A DNA stretch of 64,000 nucleotides from Halobaculum sp. XH14 (GCF_032116555.1 NZ_CP134949.1:496001-560000); one strand, 5' to 3'. Positions 7,695 through 18,113 are shown, counted from the stretch's first letter. Notes: generated by a model not told the origin, from the letters alone. Translations and numbers: made by a program.

Positions 7695-9482
7695 ATGAAC
7701 ACGCTCCTGTGGGTCCTCGCGGGCGTGATCGCTTACACCGCGGTCCTCACGGCCCTCAAGTCCCGGGGCTACCTCCCCGACTCCGTGCGGGTGCAGGGCC
7801 CGCTCACGACGATACACACCGGCCGCGGCCGGGCGTTCCTGAACTGGCTCGCGTCCGCGAAACGGTTCTGGCGCGCCTGGAGCAACGTCGGCGTCGGCGT
7901 CGCGCTGGTCGTGATGTTCGGGATGTTCTACCTGCTCGTCCAGTCGGCGGTGCTGACGTTCCAGAACCCGGTCTCCACGCAGGCGAACGAGCCCCAGAAC
8001 TTCCTCGTCATCCCCGGGGTCAACGACTTCCTGCCGCTCGCGGTCGCCCCCGAGATCGTGCTCGGCCTGCTCATCGCGCTGGTGGTCCACGAGGGCGGCC
8101 ACGGCCTGCTCTGTCGCGTCGAGGACATCGACATCGAGTCGATGGGCGTCGTCCTGCTCGCGTTCATCCCCGTCGGCGCGTTCGTCGAACCCGACGAGGA
8201 GAGCCAGCGCGAGGCGGATCGCGGCGCCCGCTCGCGGATGTTCGCCGCCGGCGTCACCAACAACTTCGTCGTCACGATTCTCGCGCTCGTGCTGCTGTTC
8301 GGGCCGGTGGTCGGGGCCATCTCGGCCGCCCCGGGCGTCGCGGTCGGCGGCGCGTATCAGGGCGCGCCAGCGGCGACGGCCGGCATCGAGGGCGGCGACC
8401 GCGTCACCGCGGTCGGCGGGACGCCCGTCTCGAACGAGTCTGATCTCCGGGCCGCGCTCGCGGCCGCGCCGAACCAGTCGGTCCAGGTCGAGGTGAACGG
8501 CGAGGAGACGGTGCGGGTCGACCGGCGCGTCGTCGTCGTCGGGGCGACCGACGGGAACCCGGCCAACTTCTCGATCGGCCCCGACGAGCCGCCGGTGAAC
8601 GTCACGGCCGTCAACGGCACGGCGGTCGACACGTACGGCGAGTTCCGCGAGGTGGCGGCCGAACACGAGTACGCGCGCCTCTCGACGAGCGCCGGCGAGC
8701 GGACGATCCCGCTCGGCATCTACGTCTCCACGGTCGCCGCTGACGGGCCGATCGACAACGCGACCGGGCTGAACGGCTCGTTCGTCGTCACCGAGGTGGC
8801 CGGCGAGCGGGTCGTCGACCTCGCCGCCCTCGACGGGGCGCTCGCGGGCCACGAGCCCGGCGACACGGTGACGATGCGGGCGTACGTCGACGGCTCGTTC
8901 GAGGAACACGAGATCACCCTCGCCGGCACCGCAGCCGACCCCAGGATCGGCGTGTACGCGCCGGCGGGCGTCTCCGGGCTCGTCGTCGACGACTTCGGCG
9001 TCCGGTCGTACCCGGCCGACTCGTACCTCTCGCTGCTCGGCGGCGGCCAGGGCGAGGCACCGCCCGGACTGGGCGGGCTCGCGGACTCGTTCCTCGGGCT
9101 GGCGTACCTAATGCTCGTGCTGCCGCTCGCGGGGGCCATCGGCTACCTCCCGTACAACTTCGCCGGCTTCTACGGCGTGTTCACCAACTTCTACCAGGTG
9201 AGCGGCCCGCTGGCGACGTTCGGCGAGACGCCGGTGTTCCTCGCCGCGAACGTGCTGTTCTGGACGGCCTGGATCAACGTTCAGCTGGGCATCTTCAACT
9301 GCATACCGGGCTACCCGCTCGACGGCGGGCGCATCCTCCGGATGGTCGCGGAGGGGATCGTCTCGCGGCTCCCCGTCTCGGACCGCCCGCGGCTGGTCAG
9401 CACGCTCACCACGTCGGTCGGGCTGACGATGCTCGCGGCGCTGCTGGTCATCGTGTTCGGGCCGCAGTTCATCGCGGGGTAA
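7695..9482 (+). CDS. Site-2 protease (M50) with PDZ domains
   Basis: A 595-residue intramembrane zinc metalloprotease. The zinc motif H-E-G-G-H is at 132-136 inside a TM helix, and the third ligand motif Y-P-L-D-G-G-R is near the C-terminal TM bundle. Between them are two PDZ-like modules (about 225-285 and 350-425), the first with G-A-P-A-A-T-A-G-I-E-G-G-D-R-V. A TM helix near residue 5-20 and another near 65-92 precede the catalytic helix. Members cut TM anchors of regulatory or secreted proteins; the substrate here is unknown. ATG at 7695 gives a normal hydrophobic N-terminus. Confidence 0.92.
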   Translation: MNTLLWVLAGVIAYTAVLTALKSRGYLPDSVRVQGPLTTIHTGRGRAFLNWLASAKRFWRAWSNVGVGVALVVMFGMFYLLVQSAVLTFQNPVSTQANEPQNFLVIPGVNDFLPLAVAPEIVLGLLIALVVHEGGHGLLCRVEDIDIESMGVVLLAFIPVGAFVEPDEESQREADRGARSRMFAAGVTNNFVVTILALVLLFGPVVGAISAAPGVAVGGAYQGAPAATAGIEGGDRVTAVGGTPVSNESDLRAALAAAPNQSVQVEVNGEETVRVDRRVVVVGATDGNPANFSIGPDEPPVNVTAVNGTAVDTYGEFREVAAEHEYARLSTSAGERTIPLGIYVSTVAADGPIDNATGLNGSFVVTEVAGERVVDLAALDGALAGHEPGDTVTMRAYVDGSFEEHEITLAGTAADPRIGVYAPAGVSGLVVDDFGVRSYPADSYLSLLGGGQGEAPPGLGGLADSFLGLAYLMLVLPLAGAIGYLPYNFAGFYGVFTNFYQVSGPLATFGETPVFLAANVLFWTAWINVQLGIFNCIPGYPLDGGRILRMVAEGIVSRLPVSDRPRLVSTLTTSVGLTMLAALLVIVFGPQFIAG

Positions 9483-9521
9483 ACGGTCGGAGAATCCCGG
9501 GAGGGTAGCGGTTCGTCGGTT

Positions 9522-10121
9522 TCAGTCGTCGCTGGCCCGTCCTTCGGCTTCCACGTTGTCGTCGTCGTCCTCCCCGCCATCTTCGTCCGCCTCGTTCCGT
9601 TCGGATGCGGGGGAGCCGCCGTGTGTCCCGTAGAACTCCGCGGGCGTGTCGGGGATGCGCTCGAACTCGCCGAAGTCGCGCTCGTGGTGTCTGACCATCT
9701 GCTCGACGATCCAGGCGGAGAAGGTGTCGTCGAAGCACCACTCGTCGGCGGGGGCGTCGGTCTCGAAGCGCTCGTCGGTGGCGAACGCGACGTAGACGTG
9801 ATAGAAGCCGAGGATGACGTCCGCGAAGTCGCGGGCTTTCCCGCCCGTCTCGGCGCGCTTCTCGGCGAGGTGCTCGTGGCCGGCGTCGGTCAGTTCGAAG
9901 TACTTCCGGTCGGGTTCGTCCTCGCGCTCGATGCGTTCCGCCCACCCCTCGTCCTCGAACTTGTAGAGGATGGGGTAGACCGAGCCGTAGGAGGGCTCCC
10001 AGTGCCCGCCGCTGATCTCCGTGATCTCCTTCAGTATCTCGTACCCGTACCGCGGTTTCTCCTCCAGCAGTTCGAGCACGAGATACGAGATGAGGCCACG
10101 CGGCGGGCCGCTCTTCCGCAT
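9522..10121 (-). CDS. PadR-family transcriptional regulator
   Basis: A 199-residue DNA-binding protein. The N-terminal 85 residues are the PadR winged helix, with L-V-L-E-L-L-E-E-K-P-R-Y-G-Y-E-I and the family-typical S-Y-G-S-V-Y-P-I-L-Y-K-F-E-D-E-G-W. A helical C-terminal region (about 90-165) should form the dimer, and the tail is acidic. PadR proteins are ligand-responsive repressors. The nearest divergent target would be the thermosome gene 484 bases away, but a composite repeat lies between them, so autoregulation is as likely. Confidence 0.9.
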   Translation of the reverse strand: MRKSGPPRGLISYLVLELLEEKPRYGYEILKEITEISGGHWEPSYGSVYPILYKFEDEGWAERIEREDEPDRKYFELTDAGHEHLAEKRAETGGKARDFADVILGFYHVYVAFATDERFETDAPADEWCFDDTFSAWIVEQMVRHHERDFGEFERIPDTPAEFYGTHGGSPASERNEADEDGGEDDDDNVEAEGRASDD

Positions 10122-10270
10122 TGCCCGTGAGTTCCCGAGTTCGGAGGGTAAGGGTTTCGGTCCCTACAACGCCGTTTACTGGCCGGTCAGTTCGTCGGGT
10201 GGGATCTCGGTCGGTTCGTGGTTCGGGCAGCGTCCCGGTCCGTGGCTCGGACGGGAGGGCCGACGAATGG

Positions 10271-10451
10271 ACCACTGCTGCTGGCGGTGAGTACGGGCCA
10301 CAGCCTCCCGTCCCTCGGAGCGAACGTTTCGGAACTCGCTCTCGCTCCGCTCACGTGAACAGCCGCTTGCGGCCCTCGCGGGGCTCGCGAGCTCGCTGTA
10401 CATCTCACCTCTCGCGCGCGAGCCCCGCGAGGGGCGAGCGTCACGCGCGCC
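10271..10451 (+). repeat. Composite intergenic repeat, copy C (partial)
   Basis: This lies between padR and the thermosome gene. It starts with ACCACTGCTGCTGGCGGTGA, a terminal module also found in copies B and F, continues through CCACAGCCTCCCGTCCCTCGG, and ends with CTCGCGCGCGAGCCCCGCGA and GCGTCACGCGCGCC, the terminal module shared with copies A and H. Modules 1 and 3 are missing, so this is an internally deleted relative. The remaining 10452-10572 segment is AT-richer and belongs to the thermosome promoter region. Confidence 0.7.
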
Positions 10452-10572
10452 ACCGCGCCGGAAACGGCTCATCGGACCCGTTCGGACCGATATATAAATA
10501 CTCGCGTGTTATTCGGTGCCATACGTCGGAATCGTGGTGTGTGAGTGGGGTTGTCAGCCCCAGGCCGATGCT

Positions 10573-10580
10573 TTTATATA
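10573..10580 (+). promoter_or_regulatory. TATA box of the thermosome gene
   Basis: TTTATATA lies about 26-33 bases before the ATG at 10606, so the transcript should begin within a few bases of the start codon (leaderless or nearly so). It is one of the strongest TATA matches in the window, consistent with an abundant, heat-inducible chaperonin message. Confidence 0.85.
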
Positions 10581-10605
10581 GAACTGAGAACAATCAACGC
10601 TCGTC

Positions 10606-12291
<1,686 letters not shown>

Positions 12292-12455
12292 GCGCGGCTC
12301 AGGCCAACACCCATCCACCCGCGGCCGACCCTCGCACCGCTTCCCGAACACGTTCCGACTTCCTTCGCGCGCACCGTTCACCTCCCCGGAGCGCCGCCGC
12401 TCGCGGTGCTCCTGTCGGCGGGCCGACGTAATCGCGTGCCCGAACGCCCGCCGGC

Positions 12456-12908
12456 TCAGGCGACCGAGTCGGCGTGCGTCTCGATGTTCGTCCAGACCGC
12501 CCGCATGCGCTCGCCGGTCAACTCGATGAGCGCCTCGACCTCGGCGTCACAGTCCCCGGGCGCACAGCCCAGGTCCCGAATCGCCTTGGTGGCCGAGAAG
12601 TGGTGGACGTGGACCAGGTCGTCGTCGGCCCGCTCGTAGACGACGGTCGTACAGGGTAGCATGCCGCCGAGCGACGGGTCGATGGCGAGCGCGTCGCGGG
12701 CGATCTCCGGGTGACAGACGACGAGCAGCGCCGTGCGCTCGACGTCCTCGCCGAGCATGCCGGCGATCATCTCGTCGAGTCGGGTCACTTTCACCGTCTC
12801 GAAGTCCGCGAGCTCGTGTTCCAGCTGGACGAACGGGACGACGTCCTCGAACGGGGCCTCCAGCGTGAGGTGCATCGCCTCCTCGGCAGTGGGGGACCGC
12901 TGGCTCAT
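12456..12908 (-). CDS. DUF302 family protein
   Basis: A 150-residue protein with the DUF302 core: L-T-L-E-A-P-F-E-D-V near the N-terminus, a central I-A-R-D-A-L-A-I-D-P-S-L-G-G-M-L-P-C-T-T-V-V-Y-E, and V-H-V-H-H-F-S-A-T-K-A-I. The family is soluble and of unknown function; the conserved Cys and His residues suggest ligand or metal binding but this is unproven. ATG at 12908 was chosen; another ATG 27 bases upstream would add nine residues. It is convergent with the thermosome gene, 164 bases apart. Confidence 0.85.
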   Translation of the reverse strand: MSQRSPTAEEAMHLTLEAPFEDVVPFVQLEHELADFETVKVTRLDEMIAGMLGEDVERTALLVVCHPEIARDALAIDPSLGGMLPCTTVVYERADDDLVHVHHFSATKAIRDLGCAPGDCDAEVEALIELTGERMRAVWTNIETHADSVA

Positions 12909-13080
12909 ACGTTCGGCTGTGAGCGGTGGTCGCATAAGCGTGTTCCCCCGTCCGATTCGCGGGACGCGTGGTGCCGCCGTCCGTCTGATTTCGCCGTCCG
13001 TGCCGCCCCGCCATGGACGACTCAGCGGCGTTCGTTCCCGCGCCAGACCGCCCCGCCGCCGACGTCGGCGAGCGGGCGTC

Positions 13081-14778
13081 TCACCGATCCCGGTCGCCGT
13101 CCGGCGGGTCCGCCCGCGGCAGGTCGATGGCGATGACGCTCCCGTCCCCACCGTCGGTGTCCACCGAGAGCTCGCCGTCCGACGCCTCGACGACCCACTG
13201 GACGAGCCACAGCCCCAGCCCGCTGCCGTGTTCCAGGGACGTCTCCCGCTCGCGCTCGATCACGGCGACCTCGGCGGCCGGGATGCCCGGGCCGTCGTCG
13301 GCGACGGTGATCCGAACCGTCTCCGCGCGCGGCTCGACGGTCAGCCGGACCGACGCGTCGGCCGCGGGGTTGTGCGTGATCGCGTTCTCCCCGACGCTCT
13401 CTACCGCCACCGAGAGCTGGTCGTACCCGACGGCGGTCGCCCACGCGGCGTCCGGCGCGTCGACGTGAACCGACGCCTCAGGGTGGGTTTCCCCGAGGCT
13501 GTCCGCCGTCTCCCTCACGATCGCCGCGACGTTCACGACCTCGTCCCCGGTCCGCTCGGAGCCGATGGTCCGCTGGACGTGGCGGGCCTTCTCGCTGATC
13601 TGGAGGATGCGGTCGGCGGCCCTGTCGATCGTCTCGACGTGTTCGCGCCGGTCGCCGTCGAGTTCGCCAAGCAGTAGCTCGCTGTGGCCGGCCACGACCG
13701 TGAGTTCGTTGCGGATGTTGTGCCGGAGCACCCGGTTCACGACCGAGAGCCGCTGTTCGTGATCCCGGAGGATCTGGAGCGTGGTGACGTCACGCAACAG
13801 GACGAGGCGGCCCACCAGCTCGTCCCGGAAGTCCGTGAGCGGCGTCTCGGACACCTCGTAGGTCGTCGACCGGCCGTCGCCATCGAGGGACACGACGTCG
13901 CGGTCGATGTCGTCGGACCGGCCGATCACGGTGTCGGCGACTGGTCGCCCCTCGACGTCCTCGCCGAGCGCGCGCCGGGCCGCCGGGTTGGCGTCGACGA
14001 TCCGGTCGGCGGCGTCGAGGACGAGGATGCCGTCGGTCATGTCCTCGATGAGCGTCTCGCGGGCGACCGGCGAGAGCCCGAGCATCCGGAAGCGGAACAG
14101 CGCGAGCGCGAAGCAGACGCCCGAAACCGCGAACGCGAACGGCGTCAGGTCGAGGTTCGTGATGGGGTTCAGCCCCGGGACGACGTGAAACAGGGTGTTC
14201 ACCCCGATGGCCACGGTCGCGCCCAGGAGGATGAGGACGCTCTGCCGGCGGTACAGCCGGCTCGCGCGGACGATCACGCCGACGAACAGGGCGGTCCCGA
14301 CGAGAAACAGGAGGTACGAGTAGGCGACGTTCGCCCAGTAGGCGGGCCCGAAGACGAGTTCCGGCGTCGTGATCGGCCCGGTCGCGTCCAGCGACGCGCT
14401 CTGCCAGATGAGCCCGTGGGATCCGTTCGTCCACACCAGCAGCAGGACGACCGCCGGTTCGACGGCCAGCAGGCCGACGCGCCGCCGGGTGAGCCACTCC
14501 TCGTAGCCGGCGTACTCGACGGCCAGCAGCAGCCAGGCGGTCGGGGCGACCACCGAGCCGATCCACGCCACGCGGTCCCAGAACAGCATCGGTTCGAGCG
14601 CCGTGTAGCCCAGTTCGATCCCGTAGCCGAACGACCAGACCGAGAGGCCCATCAGGAAGACGGCGAAGGGGACGGCGGCGCGGTTCTCGCGTCGTCGCCA
14701 GGCGTACACGGCGAGCGCCAGCGTGACGACCCCGGCCGCGAACGTCGGCAGGAGGTACGGGGAGAACCGCCAGGCCAT
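13081..14778 (-). CDS. Sensor histidine kinase with 7TM N-terminus and PAS domain
   Basis: A 565-residue membrane sensor. Residues 1-230 form seven hydrophobic helices of the histidine-kinase N-terminal 7TM type. A PAS domain spans about 240-330. The H-box L-R-H-N-I-R-N-E-L places the phospho-acceptor at His353, a form typical of haloarchaeal kinases. The ATPase domain shows the N-box near E-N-A-I-T-H-N, the G1 box D-D-G-P-G-I-P and the G2 box G-S-G-L-G-L-W-L-V. No receiver or response regulator is nearby. On the minus strand a TATA-like CATTTATGC lies about 30 bases before the start, giving a leaderless or short-leader message. Confidence 0.93.
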   Translation of the reverse strand: MAWRFSPYLLPTFAAGVVTLALAVYAWRRRENRAAVPFAVFLMGLSVWSFGYGIELGYTALEPMLFWDRVAWIGSVVAPTAWLLLAVEYAGYEEWLTRRRVGLLAVEPAVVLLLVWTNGSHGLIWQSASLDATGPITTPELVFGPAYWANVAYSYLLFLVGTALFVGVIVRASRLYRRQSVLILLGATVAIGVNTLFHVVPGLNPITNLDLTPFAFAVSGVCFALALFRFRMLGLSPVARETLIEDMTDGILVLDAADRIVDANPAARRALGEDVEGRPVADTVIGRSDDIDRDVVSLDGDGRSTTYEVSETPLTDFRDELVGRLVLLRDVTTLQILRDHEQRLSVVNRVLRHNIRNELTVVAGHSELLLGELDGDRREHVETIDRAADRILQISEKARHVQRTIGSERTGDEVVNVAAIVRETADSLGETHPEASVHVDAPDAAWATAVGYDQLSVAVESVGENAITHNPAADASVRLTVEPRAETVRITVADDGPGIPAAEVAVIERERETSLEHGSGLGLWLVQWVVEASDGELSVDTDGGDGSVIAIDLPRADPPDGDRDR

Positions 14779-15172
14779 TTTCGAGTATGGGCCCGTGTGG
14801 CGGCATAAATGTGTGTCTCAGTTTGCGCGTCGTTGATACTCGGGCGGTCACCGATGGGGGTTTCTGTGGTGTGGTAAACTTGCCCCGGTCTCGGTGCCGT
14901 TGGATACACCGGATGCGTTCCCGTCCGTCGGGAGTGGCGGCGACCCGGTTTGGCTTGAGGGATGGCGCGAGGGACCAAGGTGGCGGTTAGATCGGGGCGG
15001 ATTGACCTTGCGATTCTATGCACGATTCGGCGGGGCGCTGCTCGTCGAGATACATGGATCGCGTTCGGCGTATCATCCGTGCATGTTCCCGACGTTCCGA
15101 CCTCTGAACCCCCATTCGCGGGGTTCCTCGGCGGCCGAACGCTTATGCGGCCCCGACGACTCGTTTTCGAAC
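14779..15172 (+). other. Gene-free stretch before hicBA
   Basis: This 394-base region between the 7TM kinase start and hicB is visibly less GC-rich than its neighbours. It contains the minus-strand promoter of the kinase near 14805-14812 and the plus-strand promoter of hicBA near 15142. A frame open from 14894 runs into hicB, but its sequence looks non-coding, so I do not extend hicB upstream. I see no RNA gene or repeat here. Confidence 0.5.
15142..15147 (+). promoter_or_regulatory. TATA-like element of hicBA
   Basis: CTTATG in a GAACGCTTATGCGG context lies about 28 bases before the hicB ATG, predicting a leaderless transcript. Confidence 0.55.
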
Positions 15173-15436
15173 ATGGCGAGCGCGACGCGCAACGGAGATG
15201 ACCCGGACGGTGGTGTCGAGTTCATCCGAGAGGACGACGGGAGTATCACCGCGCGGGACCTCGAAACCGGCCTCGCACGCGGCGGCGACTCGCGGGCCGA
15301 GGCGCTCGCACAGTTGGCCGAAATCCTCGCACTCGAAGCGGGCGAGGGCGAACCAGTGACTGACGACGATATCCGGGAGATGGGGTTCGACCCGGACGCT
15401 GGCGACGACGAGGAACTGCCCGAGTTCATGCGGTAG
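15173..15436 (+). CDS. hicB: HicB-like antitoxin
   Basis: An 87-residue acidic protein. The N-terminal half carries the degenerate RNase-H-like HicB fold, with V-E-F-I-R-E-D-D-G-S-I-T-A-R-D-L-E-T-G-L-A-R-G-G-D-S-R-A-E-A-L-A-Q-L. The C-terminal half is a short acidic tail rather than a DNA-binding domain. HicB proteins bind and neutralise HicA. The hicA start codon follows the hicB stop with no gap, so the two are translated together, antitoxin first, the reverse of the classic hicAB order. ATG at 15173 fits the upstream TATA. Confidence 0.8.
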   Translation: MASATRNGDDPDGGVEFIREDDGSITARDLETGLARGGDSRAEALAQLAEILALEAGEGEPVTDDDIREMGFDPDAGDDEELPEFMR

Positions 15437-15655
15437 ATGGTCAGGTACACCTTTTCCGGTCGGGAAATCATCTCCGTCCTCCGAAGCTTCGGCTACGTGC
15501 CGAAATCGCGGCGTGGGAGTCACGTTCGCCTTCGGTACGAGAACCCGGACACGGGTGAGATTCGCAACGTCGACGTCCCGATGCACGACGAGATAAAAAT
15601 CGGGACGCTCCGGTCCATCGCAGACCAGTGTGGAGCCGACGACTTCGAGGTCTAG
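15437..15655 (+). CDS. hicA: HicA-like mRNA interferase toxin
   Basis: A 72-residue basic protein of the HicA/YcfA double-stranded-RNA-binding-like fold. The features seen are S-G-R-E-I-I-S-V-L-R-S-F-G-Y, the R-R-G-S-H-V-R-L-R-Y segment holding the catalytic His, and V-P-M-H-D-E-I-K-I-G-T-L-R-S-I-A near the C-terminus. HicA toxins cleave mRNA in the cytoplasm and stop translation. The gene begins immediately after the hicB stop. Length is usual for the family and no key residue seems lost, so the pair is probably intact. Confidence 0.85.
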   Translation: MVRYTFSGREIISVLRSFGYVPKSRRGSHVRLRYENPDTGEIRNVDVPMHDEIKIGTLRSIADQCGADDFEV

Positions 15656-15876
15656 TGTCGGTGGATCGACGAACACGCGTAGGGTTCTCGGTGGAGTTAA
15701 TCGCGGGAGAACGGCGGACAGCTCGGCGACAGCTCCATCCCGTGCAGTTCGAATTGGGACCACGTTTGGCACCGGAACCGGGCAGACTGCGAGGAACTTG
15801 ACCCACGCCGAGACGGTCACTCCCTTCGGTCGCGCTGCGACTCGTCTCCTTCGAATCCCTCTCGCAATCACGATTC

Positions 15877-15919
15877 GCCGGACTCGGCTCCTCGCTCCGC
15901 TCGTCGCGGTGAGTCCGGC
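15877..15919. terminator. Inverted repeat after hicA
   Basis: Perfect nine-base arms, GCCGGACTC at 15877-15885 and GAGTCCGGC at 15911-15919, enclose a 25-base GC-rich loop. It lies between hicA and the 3' end of the tRNA gene and could fold in either transcript. It may act as a terminator or be a fragment of the dispersed repeat family, whose hairpins use similar sequence. The rest of 15656-15928 shows no credible gene. Confidence 0.4.
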
Positions 15920-15928
15920 AGAACTAGC

Positions 15929-16000
15929 GGGCGGCGAGGGATTCGAACCCCCGACCTTTTGGTTCGGAACCAAACGTTCTATCCACTGAACTAGCCGCCC
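15929..16000 (-). tRNA. tRNA-Arg (anticodon CCG)
   Basis: A complete 72-base cloverleaf on the minus strand. The acceptor stem is GGGCGGC paired with GCCGCCC, the D arm starts GTTCAGTGG, the anticodon stem is TTTGG/CCAAA around the loop TTCCGAA (anticodon CCG), and the T arm is GGGGG-TTCGAAT-CCCTC. It reads the arginine codon CGG. The 3' CCA is not encoded, which is usual in archaea. The gene lies between the MATE exporter stop (same strand, upstream) and hicA (opposite strand). A TATA-like element lies about 25-33 bases upstream. Confidence 0.97.
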
Positions 16001-16024
16001 TCACCGTCGACTTTCACACCTCGG

Positions 16025-16033
16025 AGGTTAAGG
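16025..16033 (-). promoter_or_regulatory. TATA-like element of tRNA-Arg
   Basis: On the minus strand CCTTAACCT lies about 25-33 bases before the first base of the tRNA, the expected distance for an archaeal promoter. It sits just downstream of the MATE gene stop. Confidence 0.55.
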
Positions 16034-16048
16034 CTTCGGAAAGCCGCG

Positions 16049-17641
16049 CTACCCACCCGCGGCCGTCTCCCGGCCCTCGATGACCGTCTCCTTCCACGTG
16101 CCACGGGTGAACCACGCCGCCGCGGCGACCGCGCCGATGATCTGCCCGGCGGCCATGCCGATCCAGATGCCCTGCTCGGCGAAGCCGAACTGGAACGAGA
16201 GCAGGTAGACGATCGGCACCCGGCCGAGCCAGAGCGCGACCAGCGAGAACGCCAGCGCCGTCTTCGTGTTCCCGGCGCCGCGGTAGGCGCCGAGGACGAC
16301 CTGGAGCACGCCGATGAACGCGAACTCGACCGCTCGGACGCGGATGTAGTCCGCGCCGTAGCCGATGGTCGCCGCCGCGGCGTCGGTGCCGGTGGCGATG
16401 AACACGCCGACGACGGGTTCGGCGAACAGGTACGCGACGATCGCCACGACGACCATCACCGCCGTCCCGACCTTCGCCGCGAGCCAGACCGCCCGCTCGG
16501 CGCGCCCCGGCTTCTCGGCTCCGAGGTTCTGCCCGACGATGGTGTTCGTCGCGCGACCCAGCCCCAGCGCCGGGAGGAACACCAGCGAGACGAGCCGGTT
16601 GCCCAGCCCGTAGGCCGCCACAACCTCCGGCGCGAACGTCGCGACCATCGCGGTCAGCGCGATCTGTCCCAGCGCGGCCGCCGACTGCTCCAGCGCGGAG
16701 GGGACGCCGATGGAGACGATCTTCCGGATGAACTCGAGCCGCGGCCGGAAGTCCGCCAGCGAGACGGTCGGCCCGGCGTCGGTGCCGAGCAGCACGTAGA
16801 GGCCGACGACCGTGGCGAGCCCGCGGGAGACGACCGTCGCCAGGGCGGCACCCTGCACGCCCGCGCCGGTGTAGTTCGTCGCCGCCAGGAGGCTCGCCTC
16901 CAGCCCGCGGACCCCCAGCATCCCGAACAGCGGGTTCGACTCGAAGCCGAAGATGAGGAACGGGTCGAGCGCGACGTTGACCGCGACCGAGAACGCCATC
17001 ACCAGCATCGGGGCGCGGGTGTTGCCGTAGCCGCGCATCAGCGAGGAGAAGACGAAGAAGCCGAACAGGAACGGCATCCCGAGGAAGAACACCTCCATGT
17101 AGCCGCTGGCGGCGGGGATGACCTGGGTCGCCGTGGCCTCGTTGGCCGGGAGCAGCCCCAGCAGTTCGTCGGCGAGCAGGTACCCGAGAACGCCGACCAC
17201 GACGGCGATGGCCCCGATGAACGAGAGCGTCTGGCCCGCGACCGTCCCGGCCGTCCCCCGGTAGTCGCCCTCGACGGGCGGGGCGTCCAGGTCGGAGTCG
17301 GCCGACGGGTCACCCTCGTCGGCAGCCTCCGCGTCCTCGACGGTCGCCGGGTCCGATTCGTCGCCGTCGGACCGCGAGCTCGCGCCGGTGTACTGGGCGA
17401 CCAGCGTCGCGCCGGCGACGTTGAACCCGCCGCCGACGCTGATGAACAGGAAGATGAGCGGGAACGCGAGGCTCAACGCGGCGACGGCGTCGGTGGAGTA
17501 GCGCCCCAGCCAGAGCGTGTCGGCGAGGTTGTACGCGACCTGGAGGAGCTGCGTGACGACGATGGGCCACGCGAGCGCGAACATCGGGCGTGCGAGGGTC
17601 CCCTCGGTCAGGGACCCGCTTCCGGGGAGTCGACTCGACAC
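16049..17641 (-). CDS. MATE-family multidrug/metabolite exporter
   Basis: A 530-residue cation-coupled transporter with twelve TM helices. The N-terminal helix pair has P-M-F-A-L-A-W-P-I-V-V-T-Q-L-L and Y-N-L-A-D-T-L-W-L-G-R-Y, typical of MATE proteins, and the second half repeats the fold with V-P-S-A-L-E-Q-S and G-A-Y-R-G-A-G-N-T. An acidic insertion of about 40 residues (about 87-126, rich in Asp, Glu and Ser) sits between helices 2 and 3; it is probably a surface loop adapted to high salt. The start is GTG at 17641. Substrate is unknown. Confidence 0.93.
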   Translation of the reverse strand: MSSRLPGSGSLTEGTLARPMFALAWPIVVTQLLQVAYNLADTLWLGRYSTDAVAALSLAFPLIFLFISVGGGFNVAGATLVAQYTGASSRSDGDESDPATVEDAEAADEGDPSADSDLDAPPVEGDYRGTAGTVAGQTLSFIGAIAVVVGVLGYLLADELLGLLPANEATATQVIPAASGYMEVFFLGMPFLFGFFVFSSLMRGYGNTRAPMLVMAFSVAVNVALDPFLIFGFESNPLFGMLGVRGLEASLLAATNYTGAGVQGAALATVVSRGLATVVGLYVLLGTDAGPTVSLADFRPRLEFIRKIVSIGVPSALEQSAAALGQIALTAMVATFAPEVVAAYGLGNRLVSLVFLPALGLGRATNTIVGQNLGAEKPGRAERAVWLAAKVGTAVMVVVAIVAYLFAEPVVGVFIATGTDAAAATIGYGADYIRVRAVEFAFIGVLQVVLGAYRGAGNTKTALAFSLVALWLGRVPIVYLLSFQFGFAEQGIWIGMAAGQIIGAVAAAAWFTRGTWKETVIEGRETAAGG

Positions 17642-17762
17642 TTTCGGTTCGTAGTATCCGCTCTCGGCGGGGGGTGTTGAACGATTCGGAACGGTTCCTG
17701 GATGGACCGTTCACCGATTTCGCCGCAGGGATCGGCTCGGTAAGCGCGACTGCTACCGTGGT

Positions 17763-18113
17763 GGCGATCGCGGAAGCCCCCGCGTTTCTCGGCTCGCGCG
17801 CCACGCGCTGGGCTCCTCGCGCTCGCTCCGCTCGCGCTGTGGTGCTTACGGTGTCGTGCTTCCCCGAGAAACGCGGCCCCTTCCATTTCCGCCCGTCGGT
17901 AATTCGGTCGAGCGACGCTCCGCTGGCTGACCGATGTGTGCCGTCGGTCGGTCAGCCGGCATCGGCGCGCGGCGGCCGCGCTCCGCGCGGCCGCTCGTGC
18001 GAGGCTCAAGCGAGCGCAGCGAGGGTGAGTTCCGAGGAGCGTGCTCCGAGGTAAAGACGAGGTCCCGACCGAAGGGAGGGGCATCGCCGGTTGGGGAGGG
18101 CGAGGCTGCGGTC
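17763..18113 (+). repeat. Composite intergenic repeat, copy D (diverged, with hairpin)
   Basis: This fills most of the 595-base gap between the MATE gene and the ferredoxin gene. It starts with GATCGCGGAAGCCCCCGCG (module 1). A perfect 13-base stem follows: CCGCGTTTCTCGG at 17780-17792 and CCGAGAAACGCGG at 17864-17876. The module-3 region is diverged (GGCCCCTTCCATTTCC). A GCGCGCGGCGGCCGC palindrome-like block lies near 17965, and module 4 is recognisable at the end as GGTTGGGGAGGGCGAGG. I see no gene in this gap. Confidence 0.75.

Noticed and set aside
15630-15989. Open frame reading through the tRNA-Arg region
   Set aside because: Its end is the translated tRNA sequence, so it is not a protein gene.
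15929-16000. Possible attachment site at the tRNA-Arg 3' end
   Set aside because: I could not find a second copy of the tRNA end within the window and no integrase gene is present.
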